DNA of 46,022 nucleotides from Candidatus Methanoplasma sp. (GCA_031256955.1 JAIRPP010000006.1:1-46022); one strand, 5' to 3'. Numbered from the stretch's first letter, positions 32,501-41,611 are shown. Numbers and translations: made by a program. Notes: generated by a model from the sequence alone, not told the origin.

Positions 32501-35500
32501 TCCCTGTTCTCGTATCCCAGGGAGGCGTTCCACGTCATCGATGCGGGCACCTGCAGCGACGCGCTCGCGCTGGGGCTGGCGTACCTGAGGGTGCCGTAGC
32601 TCCCCAGGGTCAGGGTTATGTTCCCGCTCCCGACGGTCTTGAGCCTCACGTCTATCGTTTCCGCGGTGGTGAACACCCCCTGCACCGAGACGCTCTCGCG
32701 GGCCAGTGCGATCGTGCCGCTCGAATCCGCCATGCGCGCCTCGCCCCTGTCCGTCAGATGGAACCAGACGAACTTGCTCCCTGGGGCGGGCTGGTTGCCG
32801 AGGACCGCGTCGGACGACGCGTCCACGTACACCGTCACGGGGACCAGGCCGGAGACGCGCCCCTCCGGGTTGCCGTCTATGGAGTAGGTCATCTCCCCGC
32901 CGATCGTCGTGTTCAGGCTCAGAGCGTAGTAGTCCGCGCCCGTGAAGCGGGCGGTCGCGTCCACTGCGTACCCCGCCGGAACGGGGGACGCGGAGGTGGA
33001 GACCAGCAGCTCCGCCTCGCGACGCACGGTCCCGTTATATATGTAGTGGACGAACTTCCCGTCGCCCTCCTTCGCATTGAGCCTCAGGCTGGTGGCCACG
33101 TCCAGGGAGAGGCTCAGCTTGCTCCTCGGGTCTCCCGAGCTCCGGTATTCGGACGCATTATACAAGCCCACCTGGTACTCGACCGACCCCTCGCCGATGG
33201 TGGAAAGGCTCACGGCGTATGATGAGGACGGGTTCGAGAAGTACGCGGCCACCGCGGTGTCCGCCGTGTTCCCGGACGGTATCGAGATCGTCGCCTGCCC
33301 CATGACGAGGAAGTTATCTCTGACGTAGAACTGGAACATCGAGGCGTCGGCCGAGATCGTGACCGCATCCGACACGTCGATCGGGAAGTCGCGCACGTTG
33401 GAGCCCTGGTACCATGCGGTCAGCCCGCCCGTGTCGTACCCTATCCTGCCCCCGTCGGCGGAGCCGATGGTGGACAGCTTCAGGAGGTAGTACTGCCCCG
33501 ACGTGAAGCGCGCCGTCGCCGAGTGGGTCTCGCCCGCGCTCCCGTTTATGGTGAACGGGTTCAGCACGGCCTCCGCCTGGGACGCCCCCGCGGGGGTGTA
33601 CTCGAAGTACTGGAACCTGCCGGAGCCCGTCTGCGAGAAGTCCACCGACAGGTCGTAATCCTCCCCCAGGGGGAGCGAGAACGACCCTGGGGGCTGGGAC
33701 ACGAAGATCTCCGTGCCCATGAACTGTAGGCGCAGGCTCCCGTCCCCGATCACGCCCAGGTCCACGTAGTAGACGCTGGACGACACCGTGAAACGGGCGT
33801 ACACGTCGTGCCTCGCGCCCGGGACGGCCTCCGATATCTCGAAAGACGGAGCAGTCACGAGCCTGTCGTTGTCCATGAAGAACTGGAACACGCCCTCGGC
33901 GGGCACGTTCCCGATCTGCACCGAATCCCCTATGTCCACGGGGATGTCCGTGCTGGTGTATCCGACGCTGACCGCGCCCCTGCCGCCTATGTCGTACGTC
34001 AGGTACCCCCCGGGATATGCCATCGCCCTCAGCGTGTACACGTCGGACGAGTTCTTGGTGAAGTACACGTCCACGTAGGCGTCGCCGCCCTCCGGGACCG
34101 TGCCCGACGGGATCGTCAGCGACGTCCCGGGCGCCCGGGCGCCGCCGAAGAACATCCCCTGGAAGAGGCCCGTCGTCTGAGATGCCATCACGGTCACGTC
34201 CCTGAAGGCCTTCGCCTGCACGGTGTACTCCGCCGCGGGGACGGACCCCGCGCCTATGGGCGCCTCGGGGTCCGCGCCGTTCTTGACGGAGGCGGACCCG
34301 CCGCCGTAGACCCTGACGTGCAGGCTGTACAGGCGGAAGTCCGCGTCGAAGAACGCGATCACGGAATGATCGGTCGCGTCAGATATCGATATCGACGTCT
34401 GGGAGGCAAGGAGGTTCAGGGTGTCGGAATCGTATCCGAACCCTAGGAAGGGCACCGATTCCGCCGTCCTCATGCCCACGAGCAGCGGATCCGTCGAATC
34501 GACGTACAAGCGCCTGGGGACGACGCCGCCGTACTCGCCGGCCGCGTCGGACCCCGCCTTGAACGTCACGTACCCGTTGCCGGACACGGACAGCTCCGCG
34601 TAGTAGGTCAGGCCGGGGTCCTTGGTCTGAGTGAAGCTGGCCGTCACGCGGTACGTCTTCCCGGCCGCGGACGCCGGGGAGCCTGTCAGGTTCGGCGGGT
34701 CGAAGGCCGCGACCTGCCCGGAGCCGTCGTCGACCAGGTAATACTGGAAGTAGCCGTCCGACGCGCCGGAGTCGTCGTATCCGAAGTGGGACTGGGAGTA
34801 GACGTCCACGTATATCGTCCGCTCCTCCAGCCCCCTGAAGTCGGTTATCCACGGGCTGGACCCGGTCTGGTAGCGCAGCGCGCCCTTGCCGGGCTCGTCC
34901 ACGTTCAGGATCAGGGTGTATATGTTGGTCTTGTCGTCCGTGAAGAACGCCCTTATGCGCTTGCTGGACTGGACCGAGAAGCCGTCGATGTGCGGCGCGC
35001 CGGACCTGTCGCCCTCGATCGCGTACATCCCGAGCCCCGCGTCGGGGATATCCTCCACCTGGAAGTATCTGAAGTACCCGTTTATCTCGTATCCGTTCAC
35101 CTTGATCTCCAACCCTGCGTCGCACGGGATCTCCACCTCCCTCTCCTGGGCGTAGAACTGCATCACGTTGGACCTCTGGTCCACGACCTCCACGTATCCG
35201 CTCCCGGCGGAGGTCACCCATATGGAGTAGGTGTCCTCCGTGGAGGTGAAGTACGCCGTCGCGGCGTGGCTCGCCGCGCCGGTGACGGACCCCAGGGAGG
35301 ACCCGTAGGCCGGGCGGAAGACCGGCGACGAGTCCAGCATCAGGTACTGGAACCTGCCCCCGAACTCGCGGAACCCGAGCTCCACCGAATCGTCGGCGTC
35401 CAGGAGCAGGTCGAACGACGCGCTCGCGGACGGGCTCCTGTACTCGCCGGCGGGGTGCCCCCTCACCTGGAAGGTGACGTACCCCATCCCCTGCGTGCTC

Positions 35501-38500
35501 AGAGAGATGGCGCGGGGGGACGACGTCGCCGTGAAGCACGCGACGACCGCATGGTCTTCCGTTATGGACGACAGATGGATGTCCCCCGACAAGTCCACCT
35601 TCGACGATCCGCCCGTCGAGTGCACATAGTACTGGAAGTTGTTCCCGGTGTGCCCGATCAGGATCGAATCCGCGGGGCCCATCGGTATGGCGTGGGCTAT
35701 CTGCGCCCCGTAGGGCACGACGTCCGCGCTCCCGTTGAGGCTGAACGTTATGAATCCCGCGCCCTCGACGGATATGCTCACGGAGCGGTCGGACGACACC
35801 GCGAAGTAGACGTCGACGGTTATCGTGTCGCCCGCGGATATATCCTGGGCCAGCATGGAGAACCCGTCCCCGATGAGGTCGTACTGCACGGGCTTGCCGG
35901 TCTGCGCGATCTTGGAGTACTGGAACCTCGGCTCGTCGGACGGGTCGCACGTGAGGGAGAAGCTGTAGCTCGCGTTCAGGCGGACGGAGACGGACGAGGT
36001 CACCCTCTCGGGGGGATACTCGCTGGCGCGCATCAGGACCGTCCCGGTCCCATGGACCGTCACCACGAGGGTGTATATGTCGGAGATGCTGGCGGTGAAC
36101 AGCGCGCTCACGGAATGGTCCTGATCGTCGCTCGCGACCCACTTCGGGCCCGGGAGGGACTCCGCGCCGTCTATCGCGAAGTACATGAAATACCCGGCGC
36201 CCGGGATCTCCCTGTACCCGATCTCGGCCTCGACCCCCTTGTCCACGAGGATCGCGTGGGCGCCGCTCAGCTCTATGACCGGCGCGTCGCCCAGCTTGTA
36301 GGTGATGTATCCCGTCGTCGAGGAATAGAGGTTGAGACTGTACACGTCGGACCCCGACGTGAACGTCGCCAGGGCGGAGTACGTAGATGTCGATACCGTC
36401 CCCGCGGCTATGGGCAGCGTCCTGAGGTGCGAGTATGCCGTCAGCGCCCCGTTGTCCGTCTTGAAGTTCTGGAAGTATCCGGCGTCGTCCATGGCCGTTA
36501 TCGATACGGGGACCGTGCGGTCCACGCGCATCGTCATGGATCCCATGCCCGGGGCGGACACCGGGGCGCCCCATCCCTCCACCGACACCTCTACGTGCCC
36601 CCCGCCGGAGGATCCGGCGGTCAGCTGGTAAGTGTTCTGAGTGGTCGTGAAGTACGCCGTCTCCACCCAGTCCCTGTCTATGTCGAGAATGGATATCGTA
36701 TTGACGGGGTCGAAGACGTTCTGCGTCCCCAGCATCATGGAGTACAGCCCCGTCCCTTCGATGGCGGTTATGGTCACGTCGTCGCCGCTGGTCACGCGTA
36801 TGGTCCTCTCCGAGCCGAGGCTTATGGGAGCGATGGCCGGGAGGCCGTTTATGGCCACGGCGACGGACCCCCCGGACGTGGAGGACACGGTGACCGTGTG
36901 CGAATCCGCCGTCTTGGAGAAGTATGCGGTGACGATCTTATCGGCGTCGGCAATGAGGTCCGTCTGCGAGGAGGTGCCGTCCCCCAGCCACATGCTGAAC
37001 GTGTACCCGGGCTCTGAATACGCCTGCACGTAGACGCGGATCCCGGGGATCACCGTGACCGACGACGCGGGCAGGAAGTTGAGCCCGTCGGTGGAGAACC
37101 TGAACGACCCCGACCCCTCGGGGTACGCCGCGGCCGATACGGTCACTCCGTCCACGAACTCGGCGACCATCTCGCGGCTGGACGTCATGCGGGCGATGGC
37201 GGCGCCCTGGACGACGGAGTCGTACGTGCCGTCCCTCCAGCCGGTGAATATGTGGTCCCCGATCGCCGCCGCGTGGACGCGGACGTATTGGTTGGCCGGG
37301 ATCGCCATCCCGATCAGCGGGTCTGCGGGGTCGTAGGGTATGCCTGCGGCCACCCAGGCCGTCTGAGACGTGCCTATGTCGAACGTGAACGACCCCGCTC
37401 CCGCGGGGTCGGCGGTTATCTTGAGGTTCGGGGAGGTCGGCTGGACGAACACCGCGGAGAGGGTCAGGCTGCCGTCGAGAGTCAGCTCCGCCGTCACGGG
37501 CGAAGCCTTCCACGGGCTGTCCGTCGCCCAGAACGAGAACGACCATCCCGCCGCCGGGACCGCGGTCACGGTTATCCTCGTTCCCGCCGGGAAGCTCTTC
37601 GCGGCGGTATAGCTGTGCGTCCCGGGGACTCCGTCGACCTCGTAGGTGAACGACCCGCCGGCGGAGGGGATCGCCCCCAGCGTCAGCTGGGGCGAGCTGT
37701 CCTTGTCTCCGAAGTGCGCCTCCGCCGTCTTGGTGGTCGGGACCCCGTCCGCCTCGGGCGGCAGGTCTATCGTGGCCTGCATCGAGAAGGGCGCGTCCAC
37801 GTCGTCCCCGGACCACATCAGGAACACCGTATCGCTGTTTGGGCTCGCTCTCAGGTAGACCTTGTCGCCGTGAAAGGCGTATATGGTCCCCTCGCACAGG
37901 GTGGAGGCGGGAGCGTTCAGCCCGTAGTACACGGACCCCGACGACGGCGGGTCGATTGGCACGCTTATGACCACGTACATGTCCCTGATTGCGGGCATGC
38001 CCCCGTTTATCCGCGAATCCCATATCCACTCCCCGGACTGCTGCCAGTCGCCGAAGCTGACCGGGGTCTGCAGCTGGATGTCTGTCAGGCCCGAGCCGTT
38101 GTTGGTCGGGGAGGGGCCTGCGCGATAGTACTGGGAGCCGTAGAACGACCCCGTCACGGTCGCGGACCCGTTTGAGAAGTACGAGGACTTGCTGCCGGCC
38201 CCCGTGCTGGCGACGTTCACGGGGCTTGCGGCATAGCAGTTCGATATCGTTCCGGACGCGATCCCGGCGAACCCGCCTGCGGAGCAGTCGTATGTCGCGC
38301 TGGTCGGGTCCCAGCGCACCCCGTAATTCTGCGCCAGGGTCGTGATGGCGTAGCACAGGGATATCGATGAATCCGACGAGGCTCCGACGAAGCCGCCGAC
38401 CGCGCACCTGTCGCCGGCCGCGCCCCCGCGGGCAAGCACGTAATCGCCGCGGTAGTACGACCTATCGATCGAGCAGTTCGCCGCGGTCCCTATGAATCCC

Positions 38501-39321
38501 CCGACGTCCGCGCTCGCTCTGACGGTGCATTCTATGCGGCCTGTCGCATAGCAGAGGCTCACGGTCGACGAGTCGCCGCTCCCGATCAGGCCCCCGGCGT
38601 GGACCTCGCTGCTGTATCTCAAACCATCAATATTAGCAGAAAGGCTGATGGTTATGGAGGCGCCGCAGCCGGTTATCGAGGTCTCGCTGGCGGCCCCTAC
38701 CAGGCCGCCCATGTAGATCTCGTCGCTGAGATCTACCACATTTGGCATGACTCTTACCCCCCCGGAGGCCGACGTCACCCTGACATAGGATACGTCCGAA
38801 TCCACCGCCTTGCCCGCCAGGACCCCGACGTACCTCTCCCCGTAGTTCACATTGCACAAGGTTTGTATGCCTCCGTTGACCGTGATCCTCAGGTCCTTTA
38901 TCTCCGCGCCTTCGATCGCGCCGAAGAATCCCAGGTACGGGGCGTCCATCGAGATCTTCAGATTCGTGATGGCATGCCCCGCCCCGTCCAGATGGCCTCT
39001 GAACGGCGCGTCCCCGGACCCGATCGGAGTCCAATAATACGATGAAGAAGTCGACAGGGCTATGTCGTTGCCGAGCCTGAAGTACTTGTCTTCTCCGTCG
39101 GGTTCCGTGCCCGCCGCGAGCATGGCCAGATCGGCCGCGCTGTTCAATATCAAAGGATCGGACTCCGTGCCCGTCCCCGAATACGCCTGCGAATCGCCCG
39201 CGCCGTCCAAGAGCGCGAAGCCCAAAACTGCGACGATCAAAAGCGCGATCGCGGACAGCTTCGATCTACCCCTTACAGAGACGGCACGCGAAGTGCCGCT
39301 CCCCCCTCTAACCGAAATCAT
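29530..39321 (-). CDS. Giant adhesin-like surface protein with ~27 repeats, membrane anchor and cytoplasmic tail
   Basis: The 3263-residue product begins with a basic segment and a hydrophobic signal sequence (IALLIVAVLGFALLDGAG), processed near SQAYS. Residues ~35-430 form a GLUG/beta-helix-like head: SDPLILNSAADLAML and at least five GLUG-type units such as MGGLVGAASETSITGC and VGGFIGTAANCSIDRSYY. Then come about 27 degenerate units of ~75-110 residues, each starting like YSLSTIGSGYITF and containing an FQYF-type core and a VxAxFT end. A single span follows (WAVIIAAALLLLLLFLLLLF), then a basic stop-transfer RRR and ~80 cytoplasmic residues. Repeat architecture, export signal and anchor support a cell-surface adhesin or stalk. 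ATG 39321 has GGGGGG eight bases upstream. Ligand is unknown. Confidence 0.85.
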   Translation of the reverse strand: MISVRGGSGTSRAVSVRGRSKLSAIALLIVAVLGFALLDGAGDSQAYSGTGTESDPLILNSAADLAMLAAGTEPDGEDKYFRLGNDIALSTSSSYYWTPIGSGDAPFRGHLDGAGHAITNLKISMDAPYLGFFGAIEGAEIKDLRITVNGGIQTLCNVNYGERYVGVLAGKAVDSDVSYVRVTSASGGVRVMPNVVDLSDEIYMGGLVGAASETSITGCGASITISLSANIDGLRYSSEVHAGGLIGSGDSSTVSLCYATGRIECTVRASADVGGFIGTAANCSIDRSYYRGDYVLARGGAAGDRCAVGGFVGASSDSSISLCYAITTLAQNYGVRWDPTSATYDCSAGGFAGIASGTISNCYAASPVNVASTGAGSKSSYFSNGSATVTGSFYGSQYYRAGPSPTNNGSGLTDIQLQTPVSFGDWQQSGEWIWDSRINGGMPAIRDMYVVISVPIDPPSSGSVYYGLNAPASTLCEGTIYAFHGDKVYLRASPNSDTVFLMWSGDDVDAPFSMQATIDLPPEADGVPTTKTAEAHFGDKDSSPQLTLGAIPSAGGSFTYEVDGVPGTHSYTAAKSFPAGTRITVTAVPAAGWSFSFWATDSPWKASPVTAELTLDGSLTLSAVFVQPTSPNLKITADPAGAGSFTFDIGTSQTAWVAAGIPYDPADPLIGMAIPANQYVRVHAAAIGDHIFTGWRDGTYDSVVQGAAIARMTSSREMVAEFVDGVTVSAAAYPEGSGSFRFSTDGLNFLPASSVTVIPGIRVYVQAYSEPGYTFSMWLGDGTSSQTDLIADADKIVTAYFSKTADSHTVTVSSTSGGSVAVAINGLPAIAPISLGSERTIRVTSGDDVTITAIEGTGLYSMMLGTQNVFDPVNTISILDIDRDWVETAYFTTTQNTYQLTAGSSGGGHVEVSVEGWGAPVSAPGMGSMTMRVDRTVPVSITAMDDAGYFQNFKTDNGALTAYSHLRTLPIAAGTVSTSTYSALATFTSGSDVYSLNLYSSTTGYITYKLGDAPVIELSGAHAILVDKGVEAEIGYREIPGAGYFMYFAIDGAESLPGPKWVASDDQDHSVSALFTASISDIYTLVVTVHGTGTVLMRASEYPPERVTSSVSVRLNASYSFSLTCDPSDEPRFQYSKIAQTGKPVQYDLIGDGFSMLAQDISAGDTITVDVYFAVSSDRSVSISVEGAGFITFSLNGSADVVPYGAQIAHAIPMGPADSILIGHTGNNFQYYVHSTGGSSKVDLSGDIHLSSITEDHAVVACFTATSSPRAISLSTQGMGYVTFQVRGHPAGEYRSPSASASFDLLLDADDSVELGFREFGGRFQYLMLDSSPVFRPAYGSSLGSVTGAASHAATAYFTSTEDTYSIWVTSAGSGYVEVVDQRSNVMQFYAQEREVEIPCDAGLEIKVNGYEINGYFRYFQVEDIPDAGLGMYAIEGDRSGAPHIDGFSVQSSKRIRAFFTDDKTNIYTLILNVDEPGKGALRYQTGSSPWITDFRGLEERTIYVDVYSQSHFGYDDSGASDGYFQYYLVDDGSGQVAAFDPPNLTGSPASAAGKTYRVTASFTQTKDPGLTYYAELSVSGNGYVTFKAGSDAAGEYGGVVPRRLYVDSTDPLLVGMRTAESVPFLGFGYDSDTLNLLASQTSISISDATDHSVIAFFDADFRLYSLHVRVYGGGSASVKNGADPEAPIGAGSVPAAEYTVQAKAFRDVTVMASQTTGLFQGMFFGGARAPGTSLTIPSGTVPEGGDAYVDVYFTKNSSDVYTLRAMAYPGGYLTYDIGGRGAVSVGYTSTDIPVDIGDSVQIGNVPAEGVFQFFMDNDRLVTAPSFEISEAVPGARHDVYARFTVSSSVYYVDLGVIGDGSLRLQFMGTEIFVSQPPGSFSLPLGEDYDLSVDFSQTGSGRFQYFEYTPAGASQAEAVLNPFTINGSAGETHSATARFTSGQYYLLKLSTIGSADGGRIGYDTGGLTAWYQGSNVRDFPIDVSDAVTISADASMFQFYVRDNFLVMGQATISIPSGNTADTAVAAYFSNPSSSYAVSLSTIGEGSVEYQVGLYNASEYRSSGDPRSKLSLSLDVATSLRLNAKEGDGKFVHYIYNGTVRREAELLVSTSASPVPAGYAVDATARFTGADYYALSLNTTIGGEMTYSIDGNPEGRVSGLVPVTVYVDASSDAVLGNQPAPGSKFVWFHLTDRGEARMADSSGTIALARESVSVQGVFTTAETIDVRLKTVGSGNITLTLGSYGTLRYASPSASASLQVPASMTWNASLGYENRDGHFQYFELSRGGTPSEVVLAPFSITSPQAGTLYDVTARFTKGAGDYSIDLSKRGEGSVTFRIGGGATVSLSNPVSNPYRLYVDSSDSVQVGHSAGVFQYFETSGSRYSGPQAAPSLTFAANTTGAHSVTAVFAETAGAHLVSLGTTGDGYITFWLDTMGDGEYARFKSVSSSRYEMYVDNEDVVRIGEEEMPGAHFIGFTEGSAPSGLLLTASLEIAVRSPHEVTAHFTNAGQTTYAITLSTIGNGGITASPSSIPGKTATFRSSDSVPSYTLYAPTGSTVAIGHTSEPGERFNAFIADGAPEYVDSRTYSSGNHSIAAWFASGLDAYEVSLSTRGAGKIAYSVGGVSGEYSGSGWDLYAAEGDAVSLEAVSAGGMFQYFAYMGPGDLQPVARLQSGMTVNGVAGGMYSATACFTADGTNVYAVEMSTVGSGYITFGLLPASHENPVGEFRSLFHATTYTLYVDDGVSLSIGYREDAGRFQFFDLDGEAAVPPAYDPKLTIVGGDHSVVARFTDTLTTYVLNLSSEGRGSITFSTDGSNTYATKGISFPVDGGEAVAIGEAEEPDGRFQFFVRDGIVDPARPSLSISVSYPDGAHSVQAVFTSGDSFGMMTVGHTGSGHVELTVDRYGSFAFDGGLFLDAGSRVGVRAVPADGSDFVEWTGDAAGEEQSFTHEVAASSEYTAIAAFESDEPYVPGPEGPGGPDDPYQPPAPVTYTITASSDTGSSIDPSGTVSVASGGSRTFSFSARDGMEVADVIVDGSSVGVPAGMAYTFSNVRSNHSIAVVSAPVTPFLMLRIEGGEGKLEYSIGMTAQFLDYSAYSGMVPVEAGDFVSVRVTPDDGYRFTGWTGTQISGSAMFSFVMPQGGADLTAVLAAEGSQASDGGIASWAVIIAAALLLLLLFLLLLFLLRRRYDVIKVESELTEIIGRDKAYRKSDYCFSVEGEPEKPVRYRVDDGRDEEEIEWRAPEVRDGGYVIPGREVVGDITIEAL
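29900..37750 (-). repeat. Protein-coding degenerate tandem repeats of the giant surface protein
   Basis: Approximate span encoding ~27 diverged units. A recurring DNA signature is the complement of TTCCAGTACTT (Phe-Gln-Tyr-Phe), seen as AAGTACTGGAA at many places on the plus strand (for example near 31361, 32198, 34743 and 35925). The units are diverged at DNA level and are not CRISPR-like. Confidence 0.7.
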
Positions 39322-39337
39322 GTGTGTTTCCCCCCAA

Positions 39338-39377
39338 CCCGTTTACGGGCCCCTTCGTCCAGCGCCCCCCCGGGCGC
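39338..39377 (-). promoter_or_regulatory. Structured 5' leader of the giant surface gene
   Basis: The ~60-base leader can form GCGCCC-GGGG-GGGCGC (39362-39377) and CCCG-TAAA-CGGG (39338-39349), the second ending three bases before the GGGGGG ribosome site. These could modulate translation; this is inference from base pairing only. Confidence 0.35.
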
Positions 39378-39403
39378 CTTCGTCTAACCTTAGTAGCTTT
39401 ATG

Positions 39404-39415
39404 GGTTTATTTTAA
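39404..39415 (-). promoter_or_regulatory. TATA promoter of the giant surface gene
   Basis: The minus strand reads TTAAAATAAACC, a plausible archaeal TATA box. Transcription would start near 39383, leaving a ~62-base leader. Confidence 0.5.
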
Positions 39416-39469
39416 CGTTGCCCCGCACCGCCGGCGCGCGCGGGAACTAAGTATCTAGCGCAAAATATG

Positions 39470-39481
39470 TTGACTTGTCAA
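39470..39481. promoter_or_regulatory. Candidate MarR operator at the efflux promoter
   Basis: TTGAC-TT-GTCAA is a perfect five-base-arm inverted repeat placed directly before the TATA box (TTTATATAC, 39484-39492) of the MFS gene. The MarR gene is downstream in the same operon, so self-repression through this site is likely by family precedent. Confidence 0.55.
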
Positions 39482-39483
39482 TG

Positions 39484-39492
39484 TTTATATAC
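39484..39492 (+). promoter_or_regulatory. TATA box of the MFS-marR operon
   Basis: TTTATATAC predicts transcription start near 39514, which excludes the upstream in-frame TTG at 39504 and supports ATG 39543 as the MFS start. Confidence 0.6.
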
Positions 39493-39542
39493 GAGGATGG
39501 GGCTTGGGGGGCATCCGCGGCTTCGCGGGCGGGAAGTATCAC

Positions 39543-41105
39543 ATGGAAGACGCAAGCTCAAAAGAGAGGCCACTCGTGGACAAGAGGACGAGGAGGGCCA
39601 TAATGATCGGGCTCGCGCTGGGGATGCTGATGGCGTGCCTCGACGGCACGATCATATCCACGGCGATCAAGACTATAATAGAGGATTTCAACGGCTATAC
39701 GGAGTACAGCTGGGTCATAACGGGCTTCATGCTGTGCGAGACCATCATGATCCCGCTCGGAGGCAAGCTGTCCGACCAGTACGGCAGGAAGCCCGTGTTC
39801 ATGGCGGGCATAGCGATATTCCTGGCGGGGTCGATCCTGTCCGGGCTGAGCCAGAACATGACGCAGCTGATAGCCTTCCGCGCCATCCAGGGCCTCGGCG
39901 GAGGCATACTGATCCCCGTGGCGACCGCCTCGGTGGCGGACCTGTACTCCCCGTCCGAGAGGGGCAAGATGCAGGGCGCCCTGGGCTCCCTGTTCGCCGT
40001 CGCCATGTGCGTCGGGCCGTTCCTGGGCGGGTTCATCACGGACCACATCAGCTGGCACTGGATATTCTTCATCAACGTGCCCATAGGCGCCGTCGCCCTG
40101 GTGTTCGTCCTCAAGAAGTTCCCGAAGCCCGTCATAGAGGGGGTCGTGCGCGTGGACTACCTCGGCATGGGGGTGCTGTCCGCGTTCATACTGGACCTGC
40201 TGCTGTTCTTCACCTGGGTCGGGGTGGATTTCGAGTGGGCCAGCGTGGAGACCGCCGCCATGATGGCGGTGGCCGCCGGGCTGCTGGCGCTCCTGATCAA
40301 GATCGAGTTCCGCGCGGCGGACCCCGTGATAAGGCCGGGCCTGTTCAGGAACCGCATGTTCATATGCTGCGCCCTGACCATGCTGATCTTCGGGCTGGCT
40401 ATGATGGGGTGCATGACGTACATAGCGATATTCATGCAGGCTGTCATCGGCATATCCGCCACCAACACGGGCACCATCATGCTGCCCATGGTGGCCGGGC
40501 TGATGATCACCTCGATGGTCAGCGGGTTCTCCGCCAGCAGGACGGGCTACAGGCCGTGGCTGATAGCGGGCCCGATAATCTCCGCCCTGGGCATGTACCT
40601 CCTGTCCACGCTCGCCGCGGGGAGCGACACTACGATCGCGATACTGTACCTGTTCATAACCGGGCTCGGGCTGGGGTGCGTGATGTCCATAGTGATGATC
40701 GCGACGCAGAACAGCTCCAAGCCGGGGGAGATGGGCATGACCACGTCCGCCGTCAACCTGTTCCGCTCCATAGGCAGCACCGTGGCGGTGGGGGTGTTCA
40801 CCACCATCGTGAACGGCAGGATAGCCTCGGAGCTGGCGGCCCACCTGCCCGAGGGGTGGATAGGGATTATACCCAACACCACCGGCGCGATGAACTATCT
40901 CACCTCCCCAGACATACCGGACATGGTGAAGGGGGTCATCCTGGACGCGTACAGCTCGGGGGTCACGTTCTCGTTCTTCTGCGCGGCCGTGGTGGTGCTG
41001 TGCCTGCTGGCGATGGCGGTCTTCATGAAAGGCAAGCCCGCGAGGGAGACGAAGGCCTCGCCGACCGCGGCGGATCCCCCGGAAGATGGCGCGGATGGAT
41101 TCTGA
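39543..41105 (+). CDS. MFS multidrug efflux transporter, DHA2 (14-span, EmrB/QacA) family
   Basis: The ~520-residue protein has 14 predicted spans. Family motifs are LDGTIISTAI in span 1 (motif D1), GGKLSDQYGRKP in the span 2-3 loop (motif A), a conserved Arg in FRAIQGLGGG (motif B) and GPFLGGFIT in span 5 (antiporter motif C). It is expected to export drugs or toxic metabolites in exchange for protons. I start at ATG 39543 because the TATA box at 39488 places transcription start after the upstream TTG. It overlaps the downstream marR gene, and a MarR-like palindrome sits at its promoter. Confidence 0.92.
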   Translation: MEDASSKERPLVDKRTRRAIMIGLALGMLMACLDGTIISTAIKTIIEDFNGYTEYSWVITGFMLCETIMIPLGGKLSDQYGRKPVFMAGIAIFLAGSILSGLSQNMTQLIAFRAIQGLGGGILIPVATASVADLYSPSERGKMQGALGSLFAVAMCVGPFLGGFITDHISWHWIFFINVPIGAVALVFVLKKFPKPVIEGVVRVDYLGMGVLSAFILDLLLFFTWVGVDFEWASVETAAMMAVAAGLLALLIKIEFRAADPVIRPGLFRNRMFICCALTMLIFGLAMMGCMTYIAIFMQAVIGISATNTGTIMLPMVAGLMITSMVSGFSASRTGYRPWLIAGPIISALGMYLLSTLAAGSDTTIAILYLFITGLGLGCVMSIVMIATQNSSKPGEMGMTTSAVNLFRSIGSTVAVGVFTTIVNGRIASELAAHLPEGWIGIIPNTTGAMNYLTSPDIPDMVKGVILDAYSSGVTFSFFCAAVVVLCLLAMAVFMKGKPARETKASPTAADPPEDGADGF

Positions 41106-41586
41106 CGACCTGGACAGGCTGTGGAGGGAGACCCTCCCCGGCCTGATGAAGGCCATCAAGATGGACGTCTTCCGCCGGAGCGAGGCCGTGCTCCGCGAGC
41201 GCGGCCTCAACCGGGCGCAGGTGATGTACATCGCGATCCTCCACAAGGGGGGAGGCATGACGCTCAAGAGGATCACGGACGCGCTGGGAGTGGACAGGGC
41301 GCACACCACCAGGACCATATCCTTCCTTAAGGAGAAGGGGCTGGTCCGCGACGACAGGCGGAGCGAGAACCAGCGCAAGTACAACGTCAGCCTCACCGAG
41401 GAGGGGGAGGAGGTCGGGAGGCTCCTGGAGGCCGTGATAAGAGAGGCGCACGAGTCGTACCTCAGGGGGGTCACCGCCGATGAGGCGGCCGCCATCTTCA
41501 GCGTGGCGGAGAAGATCAGGGCCAACATCGAGTCGGACCCGCGCTTCGGGGGGCGCGGGTGCGGGTGCGAGCGGGACCCCCGGTGA
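41095..41586 (+). CDS. MarR-family transcriptional regulator
   Basis: The ~163-residue winged-helix protein contains RAQVMYIAILHKGGGMTLKRI and ALGVDRAHTTRTISFLKEKGLV (recognition helix), followed by the wing DDRRSENQRKYNVSLTEEG. The N- and C-terminal helices form the dimer. The C-terminus ends in a short Gly/Cys/Arg-rich tail (GGRGCGCERD). I choose ATG 41095, with GGAAG nine bases upstream; ATG 41086 is the alternative. It overlaps the efflux gene by about 11 bases and probably represses that operon, with a drug or aromatic acid as inducer. Confidence 0.9.
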   Translation: MDSDDLDRLWRETLPGLMKAIKMDVFRRSEAVLRERGLNRAQVMYIAILHKGGGMTLKRITDALGVDRAHTTRTISFLKEKGLVRDDRRSENQRKYNVSLTEEGEEVGRLLEAVIREAHESYLRGVTADEAAAIFSVAEKIRANIESDPRFGGRGCGCERDPR

Positions 41587-41600
41587 TCCGGGGGACCGAC

Positions 41601-41611
41601 GCCTTTTTTTG
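41601..41611 (+). terminator. T-tract terminator after marR
   Basis: GCCTTTTTTTG lies 15 bases after the marR stop in GC-rich DNA. Archaeal RNA polymerases terminate at such T-tracts without a hairpin. It lies between marR and the next gene, 26 bases before that start. Confidence 0.45.

Noticed and set aside
29900-37750. Repeats in the giant gene as a CRISPR array or DNA-level tandem repeat
   Set aside because: Units are long, diverged and in one open frame; there are no identical direct repeats with unique spacers and no cas genes.
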